A stretch of DNA of 8,694 bases from an uncultured Leptotrichia sp. (lineage in GTDB: Bacteria > Fusobacteriota > Fusobacteriia > Fusobacteriales > Leptotrichiaceae), in NCBI GenBank assembly GCA_938017765.1, contig CALIJH010000054.1, positions 1-8,694 on the forward strand, read 5' to 3'. A program made the translations under genes and the position numbers. Below, one piece after another: positions 1-7,234 of the stretch (position 1 is the stretch's first letter; each line of letters opens with the position of its first letter). Under the pieces are notes generated by a model. It did no database searches and was not told the origin of the DNA. It saw only the letters and a list, made by a program, of their open reading frames with translations.

Positions 1-1
1 T

Positions 2-3000
2 GAGGTTTATACGGCGGCACGAACTATGGAGGACAGAGACCCAAATAAAGACAAACAACATGGACATCTGATTTTGCTTGCCGAAAATAATGAAGGCTAT
101 AAAAATCTGATCAAAATAGTATCTATGGGATTTACGAAAGGATTTTACTATAAGCCGAGAATAGACAGGAATGTTTTAAGAAAACATAGTAAAGGGATTA
201 TAGCGCTTTCAGCCTGCCTGGCAGGTAAGGTTCAGTCCAGACTGCTGAATAGAGATTATGAAGGTGCAAAAAAGGAAGCTCTGGAGCTTAACGATATATT
301 CGGTCAGGGTAACTTTTATCTGGAACTTCAGGATCAGGGATTACAGGCAGAGGCATTGATAAATCCCGAATTACTTAGGTTGTCGAAGGAAACGGGAATC
401 CCGACAGTATGTACCAACGATGTGCATTATGTGAATAAAGATGATGCGGCAGCTCATGATATTTTGCTTGCTATACAAACGGCAACAAGTATTTACGATG
501 AGAAACGAATGAAATTTCCAAATGACCAATTTTATCTTAAGAGTGAAGGTGAAATGAGGGAGATTTTCGGTGAAATTCCTGAAGCTTTGGATAATACTCA
601 TGATATTGCCATGAGATGTAATGTAGAATTTACATTTGGTGAATATCATATTCCGGAGTTTAGATCTCCTGAGGGACTGACAAGTCAGGAATATTTGAGG
701 AAGTTGTGCAGAGAAGGTCTTTTACAGAGGTACGATGAAATAACGGATGAGCTGGAGGAAAGACTTGAATATGAGCTTGGCGTAATTGAGAACATGGGTT
801 ATGTTGAGTACTTTTTAATCGTATGGGATTTTATAAACTATGCAAAGAACAGCGGGATTATGGTGGGTCCCGGTCGCGGATCCGCTGCAGGAAGTTTGGT
901 CGCATATTCTTTGAAAATCACAGATATAGATCCTATCAGATATAATCTTATATTTGAGAGATTTTTAAATCCTGAAAGGATTTCAATGCCCGATATTGAT
1001 ATAGATTTTGATCAGGAACAGAGGGAAATAGTAATAAACTATGTACTGAATAAATACGGAAATAAACATGTAGCCCATATAATAACATTTGGAACACTTA
1101 AGGCAAGGGCTGCCATAAGGGACGTAGGACGTGTGCTGAATATAAGTCTGAAAAAAGTTGACAGTGTTGCTAAACTTATCCCTTTTAATATGGATTTGAA
1201 CAGGGCATTGTATTCTATAGAAAGACTGAAAGAGATGTATTACAATGATACTGAAATAAAAACGATGATAGACTATTCTCTGAAAATAGAGGGAAGAGCA
1301 AGACACGCTTCGGTACATGCTGCGGGAGTAGTAATTTCCAAAGATGTGCTTGATGAAGAAATTCCAACTTATTCTGACGGGAAAACTCCTATACTTTCGA
1401 CTCAATATCAGATGAAAGAGCTGGAAGAGCTGGGGATTTTAAAAATGGATTTTTTGGGGTTGAAAAATCTGACGATTTTAAGAAAAACCGTGGAAAATAT
1501 AGAAAAGACAAGGAAAGAGAATATAAAACTCGAAAATATAAATCTTGAAAACAAAAAAGCTTACAGTCTTATGACAAAAGCCGATACTTTGGGAATATTT
1601 CAGTGTGAATCGTCTGGGATAAGAAACTTGATGAAAAAAGTCAAAATTGAAAAATTTGATGACATAACGGCGTTACTCGCTTTGTATCGTCCCGGACCTC
1701 TTCAAAGCGGAATGGTAGATGATTTTATTGCTGCAAAGAATGCGAAAGCTGAAATAAAATATCCTGATGAATCTTTAAAGGATATACTTGAGGAAACTTA
1801 CGGTGTCATACTGTATCAGGAGCAAGTAATGAAAATAGCCAGTGAAATGGCAAAATATTCCCTTGGAGAAGCAGACCAGTTGAGACGTGCTATAGGAAAG
1901 AAAATTCCTGAAATAATAAAGGAAAACAGAGAAAAATTTGTAAATAAAGCTGTGGAAAATAATGTTTCCCGTAAGAAAGCCGAAAAAATATACGATTTGA
2001 TAGATAAATTCGGAGGATACGGATTTAATAAGTCCCACTCTGCCGCTTACGCCCTTATAGTTTACTGGACTGCATATTTCAAGGCAAACTATCCTGTAGA
2101 ATTTTTTGCTGCAATAATGACCACTGAAATGTATAATATAGACAGATTGTCTTTATTTATAAATGAAGCAAGGGAAAAGAATATAGAAATATTTGTACCT
2201 GACGTAAATATGTCGGATTATGATTTTAAAGTGGAAGAAAGCGGCATAAGATTTGGACTGGTAGCTATAAAAGGAGTTGGCGGAAACTTTGTCAGGGAAA
2301 TTATGGAAGAAAGAAAAAACGGTCTTTTTGTTTCCTATGATGATTTTGTCTACAGGATGAAACAGAAAGGACTGAATAAAAAACAGCTGGAATCTCTTAT
2401 CCTGTCAGGAAGTCTTGACAGTCTTAACGGAAACAGAAAAGAAAAATTTAACGCTATAAATAAGGTTCTTGACTGGAGCCAAAAAAAATATGAATCCGAA
2501 GAGGATTTGCAGATGATACTGTTCGGAGGAAAAAGCAGAAAAATCGGAGATTTTATTATGGAAAAAGATGAGGAGTATCCTCAGAATATACTCCTTAAAA
2601 ATGAAAAAGAATATTTAGGAATATATGTTTCAAGTCATCCTTTAGACGAGAAAAAGGAGTTGTCTGAAATGATAGAACATACGAAAATTTCCGAGCTGGA
2701 GGACCCAAGAAACAAAAATAATTTTGGGAAGTTCAGTAAAATAAGAATAATAGGAATTATAAAAAATCTAAACAAAATTGTAACAAAATCCTCGGGAGAG
2801 CCTATGGCAAAATTTGAAATGGAAGATTTTACGGGAGTAATCGAAGCCATATGTTTTCCAAAAAATTTTATAGATATCGGCTATAAACTGATAGAAGACA
2901 CTGTCATCATGGCAGAGGGACATATAAATTATGACGGAAATAAAAAGTCATTTATAATAAATACGGTTAATGAACTTGATGCTTTGGAGGAAAATAAGTC

Positions 3001-3223
3001 TTTGAATTTGTATGTTCTGATTGATAATGAAAGTAAGGAAAAAGTTTCCGAACTAAAAAATCTTATAATAAAAAATAAGGGAAATAATCAGGTGTCTTTT
3101 GCAATGAATATAGAAAATAATAAAAAAGAAGTTAAGAGCAGTAAATATAAAGTCAATTTATCAGAAAAATTTATGACGGAACTTATAAAGCTTGTAGGAA
3201 GAAAAAAAATAAGAATACGTTAG
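2..3223 (+). CDS. dnaE: DNA polymerase III subunit alpha (DnaE), 5'-truncated by window edge
   Basis: Replicative polymerase catalytic subunit. The reading frame is open from base 2 (EVYTAARTM...), so the ATG at 26 is internal; by comparison with E. coli DnaE about 70 N-terminal residues, with the first PHP metal motif, lie upstream. Residue numbers here count from that ATG. The rest of the PHP domain is at about 1-190 and includes TNDVHY (D132, H134). The palm has GPGRGSAAGS (281-290), PDIDIDF with catalytic D323 and D325, and the third aspartate D475 in KMDFLGL, matching E. coli D401, D403 and D555. GYGFNKSHSAAYA follows, then a helix-hairpin-helix region near 785-815, a clamp-binding pentapeptide QMILF at 829-833, the SSHPLD motif, and an OB-fold near 895-970. 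The C terminus is intact, ending in TAG; estimated full length is about 1140 residues, normal for DnaE1. It is not PolC, since no inserted exonuclease domain is seen. Confidence 0.97.
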   Translation, partial: EVYTAARTMEDRDPNKDKQHGHLILLAENNEGYKNLIKIVSMGFTKGFYYKPRIDRNVLRKHSKGIIALSACLAGKVQSRLLNRDYEGAKKEALELNDIFGQGNFYLELQDQGLQAEALINPELLRLSKETGIPTVCTNDVHYVNKDDAAAHDILLAIQTATSIYDEKRMKFPNDQFYLKSEGEMREIFGEIPEALDNTHDIAMRCNVEFTFGEYHIPEFRSPEGLTSQEYLRKLCREGLLQRYDEITDELEERLEYELGVIENMGYVEYFLIVWDFINYAKNSGIMVGPGRGSAAGSLVAYSLKITDIDPIRYNLIFERFLNPERISMPDIDIDFDQEQREIVINYVLNKYGNKHVAHIITFGTLKARAAIRDVGRVLNISLKKVDSVAKLIPFNMDLNRALYSIERLKEMYYNDTEIKTMIDYSLKIEGRARHASVHAAGVVISKDVLDEEIPTYSDGKTPILSTQYQMKELEELGILKMDFLGLKNLTILRKTVENIEKTRKENIKLENINLENKKAYSLMTKADTLGIFQCESSGIRNLMKKVKIEKFDDITALLALYRPGPLQSGMVDDFIAAKNAKAEIKYPDESLKDILEETYGVILYQEQVMKIASEMAKYSLGEADQLRRAIGKKIPEIIKENREKFVNKAVENNVSRKKAEKIYDLIDKFGGYGFNKSHSAAYALIVYWTAYFKANYPVEFFAAIMTTEMYNIDRLSLFINEAREKNIEIFVPDVNMSDYDFKVEESGIRFGLVAIKGVGGNFVREIMEERKNGLFVSYDDFVYRMKQKGLNKKQLESLILSGSLDSLNGNRKEKFNAINKVLDWSQKKYESEEDLQMILFGGKSRKIGDFIMEKDEEYPQNILLKNEKEYLGIYVSSHPLDEKKELSEMIEHTKISELEDPRNKNNFGKFSKIRIIGIIKNLNKIVTKSSGEPMAKFEMEDFTGVIEAICFPKNFIDIGYKLIEDTVIMAEGHINYDGNKKSFIINTVNELDALEENKSLNLYVLIDNESKEKVSELKNLIIKNKGNNQVSFAMNIENNKKEVKSSKYKVNLSEKFMTELIKLVGRKKIRIR

Positions 3224-3224
3224 A

Positions 3225-3253
3225 TTGAAAAAAATACATCTATATGATAAAAT
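3225..3253 (+). promoter_or_regulatory. Candidate sigma-70 promoter for the accB-accC-asp23 operon
   Basis: TTGAAA (3225-3230) and TAAAAT (3248-3253) are separated by exactly 17 nt, each matching consensus at five of six bases. They lie in the 68-nt gap right after the dnaE stop and about 40 nt before the accB ATG. In such AT-rich DNA chance matches are common, so read-through from dnaE remains possible. Confidence 0.45.
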
Positions 3254-3291
3254 TATAAAAAGATTTTGTAAATAAACTCATAGGAGGAGAG

Positions 3292-3693
3292 ATGGAACTC
3301 AGAGATATAAAAGAGTTGATGAAGATACTGAAAGAAGAAGAAATGGCTGAAATAAAAGTTAAATATGGTAAGATAAAACTTGTTTTGACAAATTCAGAGA
3401 CACTTTCAAAAGAAATACCGCAAAGTGAGAAAAAGAAAGTTGAAGTTATTGAAAAAATAGCTGATACACCAAAAGAAGAAGTTATAAAATCAAAAAATGT
3501 CGGAGAAATAATACTGGAAAGAATTGAAAAAGGAATGGAAGTACATAAAGGTATGAGACTTGCCAAAATTAGAACTATCGGTATAGATACTGATGTTAAG
3601 TCAAGTTTTGACGGAACATTAAAAGAAATACTGATTTCTGACCAGTCCAATGTAGATTTTGGAAAACCTCTATTCATAATAGAACTGTTGTAG
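3292..3693 (+). CDS. AccB-like biotinyl-domain protein lacking the biotinylation lysine
   Basis: 133 residues, ATG preceded by AGGAGG (3282-3287). The N-terminal helix MELRDIKELMKILKEE followed by AEIKVKYGKIKLVL matches the start of acetyl-CoA carboxylase biotin carboxyl carrier proteins, and a charged linker (about 38-65) leads to a C-terminal biotinyl/lipoyl-type barrel (about 66-133), with VGEI near its start, FDGTLKEI and VDFGKPLFII near its end. At the hairpin that normally reads EAMKM the sequence is RTIGID (94-99): Gly97 (codon 3580-3582) stands where the biotinyl-lysine should be. The stretch corresponding to the E. coli 'thumb' (YRTPSPDAKAF) is also missing. As written the protein cannot be biotinylated at the canonical site. 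Position directly before accC supports AccB ancestry. Its role may be as a non-catalytic carboxylase partner, like plant BADC proteins (inference). The frame is open throughout, with no sign of decay, so it is not called a pseudogene. Confidence 0.88.
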   Translation: MELRDIKELMKILKEEEMAEIKVKYGKIKLVLTNSETLSKEIPQSEKKKVEVIEKIADTPKEEVIKSKNVGEIILERIEKGMEVHKGMRLAKIRTIGIDTDVKSSFDGTLKEILISDQSNVDFGKPLFIIELL

Positions 3694-3785
3694 AAATTTT
3701 TAAAAAATTGCCTTAAAAAAAGAAATTGAAAATAAAATTATAGAAAATGGATTTAAAAATATAGTTTTTGGGCAAGACAAATTTT

Positions 3786-3793
3786 GGGAGGAG
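3786..3793 (+). promoter_or_regulatory. Ribosome binding site that fixes the accC start
   Basis: GGGAGGAG lies just before ATG 3796. An in-frame TTG at 3784 would add four residues (MGGA), but it overlaps this Shine-Dalgarno and has none of its own. The ATG start gives MFNKILIANRGEIAV, the usual N terminus of biotin carboxylase. Confidence 0.8.
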
Positions 3794-3795
3794 CA

Positions 3796-5151
3796 ATGTT
3801 TAATAAAATATTAATAGCAAACAGAGGAGAAATTGCAGTAAGAATTATAAGGGCGGCAAGGGAATTAGGAATAAAGACAGTTGCAGTATATTCGGAAGCT
3901 GATGTTGACTCGCTGCATGTAAAACTTGCAGATGAAGCCCTATGTATAGGGCCTGCGAGCAGTACGGATTCATATCTGAAAATACCGAATATAATATCTG
4001 CGGCTCAAATAACAGGAAGTGAAGCTATTCATCCAGGTTACGGATTTTTAGCTGAAAATGCTTCCTTTGCAAAGATATGTGCACAAAATAATATAGTATT
4101 TATAGGGCCTAGTCCTGAACTTATAAATATGATGGGAGACAAGGCGACAGCGAGAGAAACAGCCATAAAAAATAAAGTGCCGATAACAAAAGGTTCCGAC
4201 GGGATAGTACCTGATGTGGAAGAAGCTAAGAAAGTTGCCGAATGGATAACTTATCCTGTTATGATAAAAGCTACGGCAGGAGGCGGCGGAAAAGGAATGA
4301 GAATTGCTCATGATGAAAAAGAACTTGTAGAAAATTTTATCGCCGCACAGAATGAAGCCAAAGCTGCTTTTGGAAATCCCGATGTCTATATAGAAAAGTA
4401 TGTCGAAGAACCGAGACACGTAGAAATACAGGTTATTGGAGATAAATTTGGAAATGTAGTTCACCTTGGAGAAAGAGACTGTTCCATACAGAGAAGACAT
4501 CAAAAATTAATAGAAGAGGCTCCTTCGGCAGGGATAGATGCAAGAACAAGGGAAAAAATGGGAAAATTTGCAGCCAAACTTGCCAAAGGTATAGGTTATG
4601 ATAGTGTAGGAACGTTGGAATTTCTTGTGGATAAAAATATGAATTTTTATTTTATGGAAATGAATACAAGAATACAGGTAGAACATACAATAAGTGAGGA
4701 AATAACAGGGGTAGACCTGATAAAAGAACAAATTAAAGTGGCGGCAGGGGAAAAATTGGATTTTACCCAGAAAGATATTGAAATAACAGGACATGCTATA
4801 GAATGCAGAATAAATGCCGAGGACTCCGAAAACGGATTTTTACCGTCATCGGGAACTCTTGAAAAATACATTCCTTCGGGCGGAATAGGAGTAAGAATTG
4901 ATTCACATTCGTATCAGAATTATGAAATTCCCCCTTATTATGACTCTATGATTGCCAAGTTGATAGTTAAAGGCAAAACGAGGGAAGAAGCTATAAGCAG
5001 AATGAAAAGGGCTTTAAGGGAATTTATCATTGAGGGAGTAGACACTACAATACCTTTTCATTTGAAAGTCCTTGATAATAAAGACTTTAACAAAGGAACT
5101 ATATATACGAACTTTATAGAAACGCATTTTAAAGATGTATTGAACAAATAA
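3796..5151 (+). CDS. accC: Biotin carboxylase subunit of acetyl-CoA carboxylase (AccC)
   Basis: 451 residues from ATG 3796, the usual AccC length. Catalyses ATP- and bicarbonate-dependent carboxylation of biotin on the carrier protein, the first half-reaction of acetyl-CoA carboxylase in fatty acid synthesis; cytosolic. The N-terminal domain opens MFNKILIANRGEIAVRII and contains HPGYGFLAEN. The ATP-grasp region has the glycine-rich loop KATAGGGGKGM, EPRHVEIQV (the catalytic-site His of HVE), ERDCSIQRRHQKLIEE, and FMEMNTRIQVEHT with the metal-binding Glu, the Asn and the catalytic Arg. The C-terminal domain (from about 340) has GHAIECRINAED and PPYYDSMIAKLIV. All expected active-site motifs are present. 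The usual VEHPVTE reads VEHTISE, a mild departure. It follows the AccB-like gene by 102 nt and precedes the Asp23 gene by 44 nt. Because the neighbouring AccB-like protein lacks its lysine, AccC must act on a carrier encoded elsewhere. Confidence 0.97.
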   Translation: MFNKILIANRGEIAVRIIRAARELGIKTVAVYSEADVDSLHVKLADEALCIGPASSTDSYLKIPNIISAAQITGSEAIHPGYGFLAENASFAKICAQNNIVFIGPSPELINMMGDKATARETAIKNKVPITKGSDGIVPDVEEAKKVAEWITYPVMIKATAGGGGKGMRIAHDEKELVENFIAAQNEAKAAFGNPDVYIEKYVEEPRHVEIQVIGDKFGNVVHLGERDCSIQRRHQKLIEEAPSAGIDARTREKMGKFAAKLAKGIGYDSVGTLEFLVDKNMNFYFMEMNTRIQVEHTISEEITGVDLIKEQIKVAAGEKLDFTQKDIEITGHAIECRINAEDSENGFLPSSGTLEKYIPSGGIGVRIDSHSYQNYEIPPYYDSMIAKLIVKGKTREEAISRMKRALREFIIEGVDTTIPFHLKVLDNKDFNKGTIYTNFIETHFKDVLNK

Positions 5152-5196
5152 GTAACATTAATTTATAAATATTAAGATAAAACAGGAGGTAAAAAA

Positions 5197-5598
5197 ATGA
5201 ATGAATTAGGAAATATAAGTATATCATCTGATGTAGTGGCAACTATCGCTGAATCTGTAATAACAGAAATAGAAGGGATATATAGCTTGGCAGGAAGCGC
5301 ACCGAAAAATGAAATAACAAAATTTTTTCAAAGTGTTTCTTCCGGAGGAAATAAAGGGATAGATGTAGAAGTGGGAGAAACTGAATGTACTCTGGACTTG
5401 TACATTATTGCTAAGTTAGGTTATCAGTTGCCGGCACTGGCAGGAGAGATACAGACGAAAGTAGTAAAGGCAATAACAGAAATGACAGGGCTGAAAGTAC
5501 AGGAAGTTAATGTCTATATACAAAAAGTAGTTAAAGACAATACTGATGAAAATGTTCCTAAAATACCGGGACCTGTAGAAGCTGTAGAGGAAGAATAA
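5197..5598 (+). CDS. Asp23/Gls24 family protein (YqhY-like)
   Basis: 133 residues, ATG with a strong AGGAGGT site (5184-5190). The protein begins ELGNISISSDVVATIAESV, then TEIEGIYSLAG, GIDVEVGETECTLDLYIIAKLG, and ends its domain with MTGLKVQEVNVYIQKV; these are the signature segments of the Asp23 (DUF322) alpha/beta fold, filling about residues 3-115. A short acidic, proline-containing tail follows (PKIPGPVEAVEEE). It has no signal peptide or membrane segment, so it is cytosolic or membrane-associated through a partner. Family members include the Staphylococcus alkaline shock protein Asp23, and B. subtilis YqhY, which sits between accBC and nusB exactly as here and whose loss is compensated by mutations in acetyl-CoA carboxylase genes. 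By position this is the YqhY equivalent, and the next gene is its likely membrane anchor. Confidence 0.93.
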   Translation: MNELGNISISSDVVATIAESVITEIEGIYSLAGSAPKNEITKFFQSVSSGGNKGIDVEVGETECTLDLYIIAKLGYQLPALAGEIQTKVVKAITEMTGLKVQEVNVYIQKVVKDNTDENVPKIPGPVEAVEEE

Positions 5599-5616
5599 TC
5601 AGTAAAGGAGTGAATT

Positions 5617-6303
5617 ATGATAGCAATATTAGGATTTTTAGCGAGATTGTCAGTAATAGCCGGACTTTTAGGTGTGGCTTTTGCAAGTATATCTGATTTG
5701 ATAATGAGAACGGACTATCTGATTACTTTAGATAATATGGTAGATTTAGGAAGCGTAAGGGTAAAAATAGTACTGGCATTGCTGTCCATACTTTATCTGC
5801 TTATATTTTTGCTGTCTTATATAAATAAAATGACAAAATATTCCCAAAACAGGAAAGTCAAGACGAAAACAGGAGAAATAGAAGTTACCATAAAAACTAT
5901 AAATGAAGTGGCAAAAGATTTTTTAAGTTCCCAGGAGATTATAAAAAACTCAAAAGTGAAATCTCATCCAAGCGGCAGGGCAGTAGTGGTAGAAGCTGTT
6001 GTAGATACTTATAATGTAGATAATCTAAGTGATAAACTGCTCAAAATACAGGAAAAACTTTCTGAATATGTGTTCAATTCCACGGGAATTACAGTGAAAA
6101 AGAGTAAAGTAAAGCTGAAAAAAGTTTTAGGTGAAACGATAGTGGAAAAGAAAATAATAGAAGCACCTAAAGAAACAGAAATAAAAAATATTAAAAGTAA
6201 TATTGAAAAAAACGATGTTGAAAATTCTGTCGAAGAAATTAATCAAGCAGCTGTTTCTGAAGTTTCCGAGATTGAAACTGATGATAAGGGAAAAAGTAAT
6301 TAA
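5617..6303 (+). CDS. amaP: Alkaline shock response membrane anchor protein, AmaP-like
   Basis: 228 residues, 18 nt after the Asp23 gene, with AAGGAG at 5605-5610. Two hydrophobic segments (about 3-25 and 51-69) form an N-terminal hairpin, joined by a polar loop containing RTDYLITLDNMVDLGS. After a basic stretch (NKMTKYSQNRKVK, about 70-82) comes a soluble domain (about 85-165) with TGEIEVTIKTINEVAKDF, GRAVVVEAVVDTYNV and STGITVKKSKVKLKKV, a degenerate Asp23-like fold. Residues 175-228 are a charged, low-complexity tail rich in Glu, Lys and Asn, probably disordered. This is the architecture of AmaP, which tethers Asp23 to the cytoplasmic membrane in Staphylococcus; the adjacent Asp23 gene supports the assignment. 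Positive charges after the second segment suggest that the soluble domain faces the cytosol. Confidence 0.85.
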   Translation: MIAILGFLARLSVIAGLLGVAFASISDLIMRTDYLITLDNMVDLGSVRVKIVLALLSILYLLIFLLSYINKMTKYSQNRKVKTKTGEIEVTIKTINEVAKDFLSSQEIIKNSKVKSHPSGRAVVVEAVVDTYNVDNLSDKLLKIQEKLSEYVFNSTGITVKKSKVKLKKVLGETIVEKKIIEAPKETEIKNIKSNIEKNDVENSVEEINQAAVSEVSEIETDDKGKSN

Positions 6304-6337
6304 TCTAACATAAGTCTGATTTGGAAAGGGTAATTTA

Positions 6338-6742
6338 ATGACACGTAGGGAAATTAGAGAAGAAATATTCAAGCTTCTTTTTGAAAAAGAATTGATTGAT
6401 AATGATATTGATAAAAGAATCAGTGAAGTAATAGAAGAAAATAAAATAAAAAAAGAAGAAAAAATTGAGTTTTTAAAGTCTTATGTTACTGAAATAACTG
6501 AAAAAGAGGATATTCTCGTAGAAAAAATAAAAAATGTATTGGACGGTTGGACTTATGAGAGATTGGGAACTTTGGAAAAAGTATTGTTAAAAATAGCATT
6601 TTATGAAATTCTTATAAAAGATATCGGATATGAAATAGCAATAAATGAAGTCTTGGAAATTGCGAAAAAATATTCTTATGATGACACAAAAGAGTTTTTA
6701 AACGGGATACTGGCAAAATTAGTTAAAGAGAAAAATGAATGA
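6338..6742 (+). CDS. nusB: Transcription antitermination factor NusB
   Basis: 134 residues, all-helical. NusB binds boxA RNA with NusE (ribosomal protein S10) in antitermination of rRNA operons. The N terminus MTRREIREEIFKLLFE matches the family's RREARE-type first helix, which contacts RNA. The C-terminal half is diagnostic: WTYERLGTLEKVLLKIAFYE (71-90), then EIAINEVLEIAKKYSYDD (99-116) and FLNGILAKL (120-128). Residues 20-60 are unusually rich in Lys, Glu and Ile compared with other NusB proteins, in keeping with the AT-rich genome. GGAAAGG (6323-6329) precedes the ATG by 8 nt, and the gap to the upstream gene is 34 nt, consistent with one operon. The order asp23-nusB downstream of accBC is conserved in Firmicutes. 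Confidence 0.95.
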   Translation: MTRREIREEIFKLLFEKELIDNDIDKRISEVIEENKIKKEEKIEFLKSYVTEITEKEDILVEKIKNVLDGWTYERLGTLEKVLLKIAFYEILIKDIGYEIAINEVLEIAKKYSYDDTKEFLNGILAKLVKEKNE

Positions 6743-6779
6743 ATAAGAAGATAGATTAAACGAAAGGAAAAATGAGAAA

Positions 6780-7058
6780 ATGAAAAAATATCGCATAGAA
6801 TGGATTACTTTAGTTGTTGGATTAATATGGTTTTTTGGGGCAGGATATGTATTTATATCTTATCTGGGAGGAACTTTGGGAGATTTTGCAGTTCCGAGAA
6901 TTGTAGGCTGGATATATGATTTGTTTGGAATTATACCGGGGACTATAGTTCAGTGGATTTTCAGTATAATCCTGATTGTGAGAAGTTTTAGAAAAAATCA
7001 TTATACGGAGATACAGAATTATGATAATGAAGACGACGATGATGATGACGAAGAATAA
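6780..7058 (+). CDS. Small two-pass membrane protein with poly-aspartate tail, function unknown
   Basis: 92 residues, not recognised as a named family. A basic start (MKKYR) precedes a hydrophobic segment at about 9-29 (ITLVVGLIWFFGAGYVFIS). A glycine-rich, amphipathic middle follows (LGGTLGDFAVPRIVGWIYDL), then a second hydrophobic segment at about 51-68 (IIPGTIVQWIFSIILIV), a basic RSFRK and an acidic tail ending EDDDDDDEE. By the positive-inside rule both ends should be cytosolic. It is the last gene of the run, 37 nt after nusB. It does not resemble DUF2273, the small membrane protein often found in Asp23 operons. The best ribosome site, AAAGG (6763-6767), is 12 nt before this ATG but 4 nt before another ATG at 6772 (a three-codon ORF overlapping this start). 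Codon use is like its neighbours, so it is likely a real native gene. Confidence 0.75.
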   Translation: MKKYRIEWITLVVGLIWFFGAGYVFISYLGGTLGDFAVPRIVGWIYDLFGIIPGTIVQWIFSIILIVRSFRKNHYTEIQNYDNEDDDDDDEE

Positions 7059-7080
7059 TAAAGAAGAATAGCAAAATAAA

Positions 7081-7234
7081 AGAGGCTGTTTCATAAAGTA
7101 AATAAAATTACTAAATCATAAATTTTATATATTTTACTATTTGTATAAAATCAATAAAAATAACGTATTTTGATTTTTAAAAATATATAATATTTATATT
7201 AGTAAAATTATTTTTGACTTATGAAACACCCTCT
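7081..7234. mobile_element. MITE-like long palindrome between convergent genes
   Basis: The ends are inverted repeats: AGAGGCTGTTTCATAA (7081-7096) and, on the opposite strand reading inward from 7234, AGAGGGTGTTTCATAA, with one mismatch in 16. The similarity continues inward with small gaps (AATTACTAA against TTTTACTAA, TATATATTTT on both arms) to a centre near 7160-7165, so the whole 154 bp could fold into one hairpin. It has no coding capacity. These are features of a miniature inverted-repeat transposable element mobilised by an insertion sequence elsewhere. Both ends abut A/T runs (AAAA at 7078-7081, TTTTT at 7234-7238), so a target duplication is not clear; a TA duplication (7077-7078 and 7238-7239) is possible with a one-base slip. 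The runs would also give U tracts after the hairpin on both strands, so it may serve as a two-way terminator. Confidence 0.7.

Noticed and set aside
26..28. ATG at 26 as the start of dnaE
   Set aside because: The frame is open to the window's left edge and the codons before it (EVYTAART) match DnaE; about 70 residues of the PHP domain would be missing. The gene starts outside the window.
3240..3677. 145-residue minus-strand frame opposite the AccB-like gene
   Set aside because: Low-complexity Ser/Ile/Phe-rich translation, no ribosome site, entirely antisense to a recognisable gene. Other antisense frames inside dnaE, accC, amaP and the small membrane gene were rejected for the same reasons.
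3784..3795. TTG at 3784 as the start of accC
   Set aside because: It overlaps the GGGAGGAG site used by ATG 3796 and would add MGGA before the conserved MFNKILIANRGE start.
3694..3795. Possible small gene or promoter in the 102-nt accB-accC gap
   Set aside because: Only very short frames are present, and the -35/-10 pairs found have poor spacing (for example TTGCCT with TAAAAT at 19 nt). AT-rich inverted repeats here are too weak for a terminator.
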